Shown: in pieces, positions 55,809 to 64,000 of the stretch | Layout: each line of letters begins with the position of its first letter | Position numbering within the stretch: position 1 is the first letter of the stretch | Assembly: GCA_019802505.1 (NCBI GenBank) | Contig: JAFMOC010000435.1 | Coordinates: forward strand, 143,501 to 207,500 | DNA length: 64,000 nucleotides | DNA from: Corydoras sp. C115 | Taxonomy: Eukaryota; Chordata; Actinopteri; Siluriformes; Callichthyidae | Direction of reading: 5' to 3' | Notes under the pieces: model-generated | The model's database searches: none | What the model was told of the DNA's origin: nothing | Seen by the model: only the letters and a program-made list of their open reading frames with translations | Made by a program: the position numbers and the translations under genes

Positions 55809-56366
55809 AAATTATGTTGCATCATAATTAACCTAAGATCAATAACATTATATTTAATGACTTTAATTAGAAAGTTTGATTAATTTATTGATAATAAACC
55901 AAAGATGCCAAACAAAAAGCCAAGTCTGAAGCAGATCGAGTAACCTGAGAGTCGTTTGAATATGATGAAGGAGTCAGCTGAGTCTGTAATCTGACTCTTT
56001 TTATACATCCTGATCTGATTCATTCCAGCTGAGTCTGATTCGTTTGTCATTTGAATTTGATTTGAATTAATGATGGAGCCATAAAGAGGTAAACAACAGC
56101 TCACTTATTCAGCTCCCGAAGCAGCAGCAGCCCATAATAACCCCAGACCTTCATCCTCATCCTCATCCAGACTTCAGGTACAGAACTTTAGAAAAGATTC
56201 ATTTTGATGAACATTAGATTATTATGCTTTTAATGATCTGTTGATTCAGTGATTCAGTTATTTAAGAATCGTGTGGAAGTGTCTCTGAATCAGTTTCTAT
56301 TTGATTCCGGAACTAAGGTTAAAATCCATTACAAAAAACTTTACATGTGTATGTCTATATTATAAC

Positions 56367-56410
<44 letters not shown>

Positions 56411-56870
56411 GATGTAGATGGATTTTGCATATCATACATATGAATGTGATTCGATTCAATGTTGAGTCAGATTTTGAAATGCAGCTGACCTGCATCATGA
56501 TCACGTTTTAATTATAAATAATTCCACTGAATTATTAATACAGCAGGAAATTAAATGACTCAGAATCAGGACTCATAACAGAGTTCAACAATCTTTATTC
56601 ATAAATGACTTACCTATAATTTGATTGGAGATAATGAAGTTTAGTTCATTTGACTCTCTGTTTTGACTCTCTGTTTTGACTCTCTGTGATCCACCTGGCT
56701 CTCTGCTCTCAAAACCTCGTTTTCATTTTTAATTGGGTCAGCCTGCTACTTTATCGGGAATCATATTTAAATGACTCGTATACAAAAAAAAATGCACTTT
56801 TATTTTTTAAACGACTCACCTATAAACTATGAATCAAATGGAAGGGACATACATGCAAAACTTTCATGAC
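55809..56870. other. Gene-free AT-rich stretch with (TTA)n
   Basis: Holds many TGA(A/G)TCA-like phrases, a TTA run at 56366-56410 and a triplicated TTTTGACTCTCTG at 56660-56690. No gene is recognised. Confidence 0.5.
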
Positions 56871-56879
56871 GATTCGATT

Positions 56880-57245
56880 CGATATCATTTTTTTCAAGCC
56901 AACGATACAATTATTTTCAATATTTGAGAATTCCCCACGATACAATATGAATCGATACGATGCAATATGATTCAATAATGAACAGTTTTAATAATAAATC
57001 TATTAATGTTCAAATAAATCAAGAAAAAAAATCATTTGCTATTAATTGGGAGATTCACACAGTGTTTATTAGACTATAGCACTCCAACAATCCAATTATT
57101 TTCAACATTTAAGAATTCCCCACGATACAATACGAGTTGATACGATGTAATGATTCAATATTTAAGTTTTAATAATAAATCTATTAATGTTCAAATAAAT
57201 AAACAAAAAAAATCATTTGCTATTAATTGGGATATTCACACAGTG
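56880..57245 (+). repeat. About 175-bp tandem duplication of a repeat piece
   Basis: Both halves carry GAATTCCCCACGATACAAT, TTTTAATAATAAATCTATTA and ATCATTTGCTATTAATTGGG. The CGATACGAT phrases are typical of fish DNA-transposon ends; the family is not assigned. Confidence 0.8.
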
Positions 57246-57309
57246 TTATTTGGACTTATATATATTATTATATAATATATAATATATTATATATATTATA
57301 TATATAGAC

Positions 57310-57379
<70 letters not shown>
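57310..57379 (+). repeat. (TA)n microsatellite
   Basis: About 35 TA units, preceded by a TATATTATAT palindromic stretch from 57258. Confidence 0.95.
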
Positions 57380-57380
<1 letters not shown>

Positions 57381-57943
57381 TCTGTGAATCAGATTTAAAT
57401 GACTCATGTTTCTAATACTAAATAATAAGTGTCCAGAATCGTCTACTAGGTCACAACCCGAAGCAGCTGAAGATGTTTTTCTCCTAAAGTGAGTCGTTTG
57501 AATATAATTTGATTAGAGATAATTAAATTCTGTTTATTTGACTCCCTGTTTTGATTCGGTGGTGTTCCACCTGGCTGTCCGCACTAAGAACTCATTTTCA
57601 TGAGTAATTTAGATGAAATGTCGTACAGCTCGCTGTTTCAGTTTCAGAATACGTTTCCATCGTGAATCAGAGATCGGATCACAGCATGGAAACCGGATCC
57701 TCAGAACTCTGAAAAGAAAGGTTCTGCAATAAAAAACATTCTGCTGTTACACCATGAAGGCTTTCAATGACTCGTGTTTCGTTCTACTCCTATGATACCA
57801 ACGTTCTGTTCTTCTGAAGAATGTCGCCTGATTGTGTTTCAAACAATCACTCACTGCCCTCTAGTTGTTAACGGTGGTTCTTACATCTATAATAGTCATC
57901 TACACCCATGCCAGGGGTACCCTATGCCAGGGGTGCCCTATGC
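57380..57943. other. Gene-free stretch ending in tandem CCCTATGCCAGGGG
   Basis: No gene. The last 40 bases repeat CTATGCCAGGGGT three times directly before the hAT insertion. Confidence 0.6.
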
Positions 57944-58871
57944 CAGGGGTGCTCAATACGTCGAAGGAGTGTCCGGTCGATCACGATGGAGGTTTGAGAA
58001 AATCAGCACTTTTACACTCGCGCGCACGTATTTTAACACACAATGTGATTCATTCCAAATCGCGATCTCTGTAAGCGAACAGTCTGCCCCCCCCCCCCCC
58101 CGTCTCTCACGCTGTTCCCAAAACCGGCATGTGGCCACGCCTCCGTGCCTAAATCCGAAGCGCTGCCTCGCGAATCATCTACATTAGATTTACATTACAT
58201 TACATTACATTAGAAAGTTTCTGTTTGTGTTTTTGCACTTTATTTGACTGACAAGACGAGTGAAGGACTTCGCTCCAAAATAACTAAGTGATAAAATATC
58301 ACTTTCATTTAGAGTGGGAGGATGAATATTTTGAGGCAAACTCAAAATGCCTTTGCTTGATTTGCCAAATAGCCATTACACTTCCACTGTGTTTGGTCGT
58401 TTTGGTTTAACTAACACCAAGTTTTCATGCTATTTGCTGCAATTTCTGTGAAAATGGCGTCTGAAGCCGTCTTTTCTATGCTGATTCGATAAAACTAACA
58501 TCCATCTACCATCTATCCATCCATTATGGGGGGGGTTCCCATGCCCATCCAGGGGAGAGCGTCTCAGGCGCTGGGAAGATACATCCAGGACAGGGGAGGC
58601 AATCTATACTGTGCACACACTCACTCACTATATGGGGCAATTTGGAGAATTCAATTGACTTGATCCATGTTTTTGGACTCTGGGAGAGAACCCGGAGGAA
58701 ACCCAGCATTGAGAGGAGAACGTGCTAACCACTAAGCCAACGTGCCCACCCAAATACTAACATGATGTGTTTAAACAGGTTTCAATATAAAAGCCTAAAG
58801 ACCCTGGTAGATCTCGATGACCTGTCCAATGGAAAAGTAGATCTCAGGCCAGAAAAGTGTGGGCACCCCTG
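57944..58871. mobile_element. hAT-like element containing a SINE, copy 2 (inverted)
   Basis: 928 bp with CAGGGGTG...CACCCCTG ends and a perfect 8-bp duplication CCCTATGC (57936-57943 and 58872-58879). It is the inverse of the 29450-30399 element, including a reversed SINE at about 58515-58748 at the same internal position. Near 58312 it reads EWEDEYFEANSKCLCLICQ, resembling the BED-type zinc finger at the start of ZBED5-like hAT transposases. It is degenerate beyond that. Confidence 0.92.
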
Positions 58872-58879
58872 CCCTATGC

Positions 58880-59639
58880 AGTCCTGACCTCAGTTCCTTT
58901 AGAACATCACTGAAATTACAACCACAATCAGATTTATATTTTGTTGCACATGCTTTAAATCAATAATTAAAATGTTTATGGTTCCTGGAACCATAAATCA
59001 TGCTCTAACACTGTAAAAAAAACTTTTGCCAACTGCCCTGGGTCTCTCAGATATGAAGGTTCCTCTCTCAAAGGGCTTCCACATGATTCCAATCTGATCC
59101 CATTGCTGGAATGCTCTGGTTCTTTGAGCAGGAACCATTTTTGAAACTTTTTAACGTATGCATTGGGTCACTGTTCTTCTAAAGGAACCGTGCTCTCTAA
59201 GCAAAACACAGCGTTCTGGTTCCAGGTTCCAGTTTGAGCTCCAAAAATCTTTGGTACCTTTCAGAGTTTATGGTGTCTGGTACCAGTACCAGAACCAACC
59301 AACCAGTCCCGAAACCTCACCGTGTTAGAACCTGTTTTCTGTAAATGGTTCTTGTTGATGTGATGGTGCACTCAAGGTGAAATGAGGCAAAGGGCAAGTT
59401 GGGGTTCTGTACAGAGAACCTTTATGATGAACTCTTATTGGTTTTAAAAAAGACACAATGACGCTCAGAAACGACACCTGCAGGAGCTTCAATGTCCTCC
59501 CAGCTTTAAGTGCTTCTGCATTCGAGAGGTCCGACACTGATGTTAGACTGGAAGACCTGGCTCAACATCTCACTTCCAATTCATCTCAAATTTTTATATT
59601 TGGTTGAATGTCTTTATGGACTTATATAGTGTTTTAATT
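58880..59639. other. Gene-free stretch with repeat scraps
   Basis: 59440-59600 resembles an old fish DNA transposon end (AGACTGGAAGACCTGGCTCA). No gene is recognised. Confidence 0.4.
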
Positions 59640-59905
59640 GTTAAATACGGGTCACATGATCACCACACGATCTGTACATGGCTGTCCTACACTGTTGGTG
59701 CTGAAGGAGGACGAGTCCCCCACTGAGCCTTGGTCCTCACAAGATTTCCTCCTTAAAATATCAACATAACAGGGAGTTTTGTCTTGCCGCTGTCTCTTGG
59801 TCTTGCTCTTTAGGGGTTTAAAGGTTTAGAACTCTGTAAAGCTGCTTTGTGACGACGTACGATTGTAAAAAACACAATATAAATAAATGACTTGAACTTG
59901 AACAT
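59640..59905 (+). repeat. Dispersed repeat, GAGTCCCCCACTGAG family (plus)
   Basis: Same order of landmarks as 27130-27370, ending AAATAAATGACTTGAACTTG. It is preceded by TTAAATACGGGTCACATGAT, shared with 55625-55650 and 47945-47980. Confidence 0.82.
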
Positions 59906-60038
59906 GGACCCTGGACACGCTAGCTGCGCTATTTGATACACTTGTGGTAATTATGAGGTGTGTCCTAATATCTTTGTCGCCTCTTTAGGTTGAATAAAGG
60001 CGTTTCTTTAACGTTTGTCTTTAGTTCCAGTTTCTGGG

Positions 60039-61722
60039 ATGCGGCGATATCTGTTCATCGTCCTGTTCCTTACAGGTAAATATTTTTGAACTCTTCTGTG
60101 TGTAAGGGCTTCGTTGATTTGTGCCTTTGAATGGAATAATAGATTGGAACAGGTTATTTAAATATGCCACATTCCAATAACATAGATTCAGGGTGAACTG
60201 GCTGCTCTAAATTGCCCCCATATCGTGTGTGTATGTGTGAGTGAGTGTGCCCAGCAATGAATTGGCACCCTATCCTGGGTGTATCCTAGATGGACATGGA
60301 TGGACATGGAGAACGCCCCCGTGACCCTAGTATTAGAAGATAATAAAACGTTTCCATGAGCTTGACTAGTTCTCAGTGTGGCCAGAGTTTGCAGTGAAGT
60401 CTAAAGACAAAGCTTCACAGAGCCAACGTTTTTCTTTTTACACTAGATAACAATATTCAGGTTGAACTGTTCCAGTCAGGTCCGAACCATTCTGAAACAG
60501 ACACATCGTCTTACTGCAAGGCCACGGCAGGGATAGGTTTGATTATTTTAGAAATGAATAGGGATTCTGTCGATCCTATCTTGCAGGTTTCAACCCTCTT
60601 GTTCTGTCCGTCTCGTATAAGTACTATTTGATCAAGCAACTAAGGACGTGGAGTATTGCCCAGACTTTCTGCCGAAGTAAGTACGTAGACCTGGCAACCG
60701 TGGAAAATGCGGAGGACATGGCCAAACTTCAAATCCAAGCTCAGAAAGAAAGCATTAGCACCTATGTCTGGATTGGACTCTACAAACAGTTCCACAGCTG
60801 GCGCTGGTCCCTTGGAAACGAAACGTTAGGGAGCGTCCTGAAATGGTGCAAAACTCGGCCCGGCGATCCGGCAACGATCGGGGATTGTGTAGGGTACGCC
60901 GACATCTTCTGTTGGTCGAACTCGTACTGCACCGATAGCCTGCCCTTCATTTGCTACGATGGTAAGTATCTTCATTGTACAGTCGTTCTAAAGAGGTTCA
61001 GCAGACGCAGAGCAACGGGTTCTTTATGTGTTTTGTACACAGACAGCAAGACTGGCAATGACCGGTACGTCTTCTACCCTGATAGCAAACCTTGGTTTAG
61101 CGCACAGAGCTACTGTAGGCAGTATCACACCGACCTGGCCAGTATGAGAGACAACGCAGAAATTACAGCGGTGGAGGGTAAGACCACCACAATTCCCGCC
61201 TGGTTCGGTCTGCGCGGAGTCTCTTGGATCTGGTCGGATCAGAGCAACTTCTCCACCAACCTGTGGGCGCCCGGACAACCGGCCGTCATCGGATCAAGTC
61301 TGTATTGCGGCTCTGTGAACAACGGTCAGATCTTTGAGGCCATGTGCTCGAACCTGCTCCCTTCCTTCTGTTACTCGAGTAAGTTGCAGATGTTTTTCGC
61401 CATTCTTGACAATATTTCCCTGTAGCGAAAAATAAACCACCAGCCTTCATGCAGTCATCACCGGACAGCGGCAGATCATCAGGATGAAGGTCCAGTCCGA
61501 TCAGGAGCTGAACGATCCGGCACTGATGGCCCTGGTCCTGGAGCAGGTGGGTCGCATCTCCTCAAAGTTCCTTCTACTTCCTCCAGTTTTTTCCTCGTCG
61601 TAACCCAGAGCGATGTCCTGTGTCTGAAGGTCCTGCAGAAGATGAAGGAGCATGGGGTGGAGAACGTCGTAGTGAAATGGAGGAAGCAACCCGATGGGAA
61701 GATCTTTCACAAAGTGAACTAA
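60039..61722 (+). CDS. Secreted double C-type lectin, paralogue B (5 exons)
   Basis: Exons: 60039-60075 (signal peptide MRRYLFIVLFLTG), 60587-60961 (CTLD1), 61043-61378 (CTLD2), 61455-61546, 61630-61722; 310 residues. Exon lengths 37/375/336/92/93 match paralogue A (37/375/333/92/93) with the same phases. CTLD1 has TFCRSKYVDLATVENAEDM, WIGLYKQFHSWRW and LPFICYD. CTLD2 has SYCRQYHTDLASMRDN, GLRGVSWIWSDQ and LPSFCYS. The sugar motif EPN is gone from both domains (TRPGD and GQPAV), so this copy probably does not bind mannose-type ligands in the classical way. The C-terminal module is kept (TGQRQIIRMKV, NDPALMALVLEQ, VLQKMKEHG). The last acceptor (GTCTGAAG) is weak but the phase is exact. Reading through into introns gives a longer false frame. 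Confidence 0.88.
60160..60350 (+). repeat. Diverged SINE 3' part in lectin B intron 1
   Basis: AACTGGCTGCTCTAAATTGC, then CAGCAATGAATTGGCACCCT and GACCCTAGTATTAGAAG. An old copy without a head. Confidence 0.75.
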
Positions 61723-61812
61723 TGTGATGCCACTGTTACAAATTACCTCGTCGTCTGCCTAAATAGCTTACAATTACTGTCAATTTTAAGTCATTTCAAA
61801 GCCTTCACTGAT

Positions 61813-61818
61813 ATTAAA
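61813..61818 (+). terminator. Possible polyadenylation signal of lectin B
   Basis: ATTAAA, 91 bases after the stop codon; the common variant of AATAAA. Confidence 0.4.
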
Positions 61819-62649
61819 GTAGCTTCTGATGTCTTCTTAATTACACAGACAATTCCACAATTAAACACGCACAAATTTCCTGATGTTGCCAACAAGGCGG
61901 ACGTAGAGCAGAATTAAAAACTAAAAGTTTTTAATCAGGGCTCAATTACAGAGCAGCCGAAAAGTCGAGTGTAGACTATAAAACTGCCAAAATGTTTCTC
62001 AAATATTTTTAAGCTTCAAATGTCCTGAATTTACTGAAGTTTTTATAGTAATCATTACAAAGTTTTCTATGAAAGCCACGAAAAAAAGAAAAAAAAAATG
62101 AAATAAATAAAAAAAAATAATAATCCCACAATTCTGCATTAATTAAAAAAAATAATAACGTTTAAAGTGTTCATTTTAAAATGAACCATGAAAATGTGAA
62201 TATCAGGTTGAATGACGACGTCTGAAATTTTGATTTATCCAAACGAGACTGATGCCATTTTATTTACGGCTTTAAGTTTCTTTACCACAAAATTTAAGAC
62301 AAAAATAACAAAATCTTTAACCGCAAGCCAGCCGTGATTTGACGACCTGACTTTAATACAATTGTAAGTACTATAATTGCTTAAATTTCATAAATTTTTT
62401 TTTCTCTGAACTGGCGGATATAAATAATAAAAAAAAAATTTGTGACAGAAACGGACAGAGTTAGAAGGGTTAGTTAGTTAGTGTAGGTTAGTAGCATGTT
62501 AGTATATTTATTTTAATGTGTCGATGCTAATGCGTTAAGCTTATGACCTGCTGATAGTGCGGAGACATCACTAAAGTCTCGTTAGAGAGTCTTAACATAA
62601 TGTTTCTATATGTTAATTAAACTAGATCAATAAAAGATCACTTTCATCA
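61819..62649. other. Gene-free AT-rich stretch
   Basis: Poly-A/AT-rich, including TTAGTTAGTTAGTGTAGGTTAG near 62470. No gene. Confidence 0.45.
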
Positions 62650-63040
62650 TCACATGATTCAGACAGAATGGTAGGATTTCAAGACACGACCTAAAAAGAA
62701 AGCCCTGTTCATTCTAAAATCGGAAAAACAAGAACACTGCAAAGCATGGTGGTGGTAGCATTACATGTGGAGTTGTTTTAAATGGGTCGGAACTGGACCT
62801 TGGTCAGATGATCTAAATTCTTGAGGAAAGCGGCGTTGATTGCTCATAATCCCCGACGCTCAGCATCGTCATCAAAACATCTGATCTGATGCCCAATAAA
62901 CATTTTTTGAGAGACCTGAAAGAACAGCAGTGCATTTTGGGTCGCCACCAAATTAGACAAAACTTCCATCAACCCTGTAAAGAAGAACGAACCTGAGAAC
63001 GTTAAGTTTGTTAAAGTTGACGAGTCTGAATTCACCATTT
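62650..63040 (+). repeat. Tc1-like transposase relic
   Basis: AAGCATGGTGGTGGTAGCAT is the conserved Tc1 KHGGG segment. GAGAGACCTGAAAG follows later. The frame is destroyed. Confidence 0.65.
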
Positions 63041-63734
63041 ACAGTCACTGCGGATCACTTATATATTTACATTTCATTTTATCTTTAAATATTTAGATGT
63101 TTTAAATAGAAAATGTATAAATAAAGCTGATGAAGGCTTTCTATAATGGTAATGTTTTTGGGTTTAAGGTGAGCTATGAGTTGTTTTATAGCGACTACGT
63201 TGGTTATCCCTAAAATAGATAGTTTTTTGGGTTAGCAGGTGCTTCAGTTCTCTGAGTCCTGAGTGCGTACACATCCGTACAACAAACAAAAGGTTTATGA
63301 ATCTGTACTGAACGGTTTAGACATCCTGTATCTCGTGCTTCAGTCTTTTTTGTAGAATTAATCCGAAATTTGCTTTGCGTCGCAACATTTTGCATCTGAT
63401 TAAATAAATAAAGTCTACAGATGGAGATGTTGACCCGACTGACTGGACTGTAATCATTTTTCGTCACCGCCGGGCTCCATCATCCGTCCTCCGACTGAAC
63501 GGCCTCGCTGGTTGAGAACCGACGATCTGAGTATGTTCCAAATTAAACCTTCTGCTCGTTTTTACGTGAGCTGCTCAATCATCTGTAATCCGTAATCCAT
63601 AATCCGTAATCCCGTTCTCGAGCTCCAGTGAGGGTTCTGTTGGTGTTCAAACTTTGTGGTCGATGAACAAAATTTCAAACTAGTTTTAGTCCTCAAACTT
63701 ACAAACGAGTTTTAAGTTGTTACACCCTCATAGC
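63041..63734. other. Gene-free stretch
   Basis: Short tandem ATCCGTAATCC near 63585-63612. No gene. Confidence 0.4.
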
Positions 63735-64000
63735 TCTCATAGTAATTAGATTAGATTCAACTTTATTGTACAGAGTACAGCGCTAATGAAATGTAGTTAG
63801 CATCTAATCAGAAGAGCAATATATACATTATTATATAAAGTGCATCAATAACAGTGACTGGTGATGTGTATGAACATATATACATAAATATAAACATGTT
63901 ATATACATACAGTATGTGTGTACAAATATTATAATATGAAATATGTAATGAATATGAAGTATATATAATCAGTATTATAATATATATAATAAATATATAT
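63735..64000. repeat. Retroelement-like tail and AT-rich end
   Basis: GATTCAACTTTATTGTACAG followed by AATGTAGTTAGCATCTAATC matches a common fish dispersed repeat. The rest is TATATA-rich. Confidence 0.5.

Noticed and set aside
61379..61425. Lectin B ending in the intron after CTLD2
   Set aside because: The donor at 61379 and the two downstream exons reproduce the lengths and sequence of lectin A's last exons, so the intron read-through is not the real end.

Overview
The window is nuclear DNA of a ray-finned fish, almost certainly a teleost. It has spliced vertebrate genes with GT-AG introns, about two dozen copies of a tRNA-derived SINE, Tc1-, hAT- and pogo-like transposon debris, long CA/TA microsatellites and minisatellites. 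No prokaryotic or viral gene set is present. All calls rest on reading translations and splice sites by eye and comparing them with remembered families; no alignment or search was run.

Layout: (1) 1-3481, minus strand: the 5' part (first eight coding exons, about 291 codons) of cog3, a Golgi tethering subunit, with a CpG-rich promoter near 3170-3600. (2) 3482-8636: repeats and old transposons, no gene recognised. (3) 8637-20237, plus strand: the whole coding region of frmpd4 in 17 exons (PDZ, FERM, acidic tail, C-terminal PDZ ligand). Three one-base frame breaks fall within 560 bp. (4) 23534-26698 and 31692-34784, plus strand: tlr7 and tlr8, endosomal RNA sensors, each with one large coding exon. 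(5) 38005-38212, plus strand: a 44-residue beta-thymosin (tmsb4x-like) with an SRF-type promoter box upstream. (6) 40596-44288, minus strand: a SAMD9/SAMD9L-like gene of about 1200 residues. (7) 50779-53287 (minus) and 60039-61722 (plus): two paralogous secreted double C-type lectins facing away from each other. (8) 61723-64000: AT-rich DNA with Tc1 and other repeat traces.

The order frmpd4-tlr7-tlr8-tmsb4x matches the mammalian Xp22.2 block (from memory), but prps2 is not seen between frmpd4 and tlr7, cog3 lies upstream, and samd9l plus lectins follow. The right half is therefore an innate-immunity neighbourhood: two RNA-sensing Toll-like receptors, one SAMD9-type antiviral/translation-control protein and two lectins.

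The most unusual sequence-level items are: a hAT-like element carrying a SINE inside it, present twice with perfect 8-bp target duplications; a 2-nt terminal coding exon that completes the PDZ ligand of frmpd4; near-identical direct repeats either side of samd9l with a truncated tRNA-Pro at one edge; and a cog3 intron made almost wholly of a 22-bp repeat whose every unit resembles a 3' splice site.
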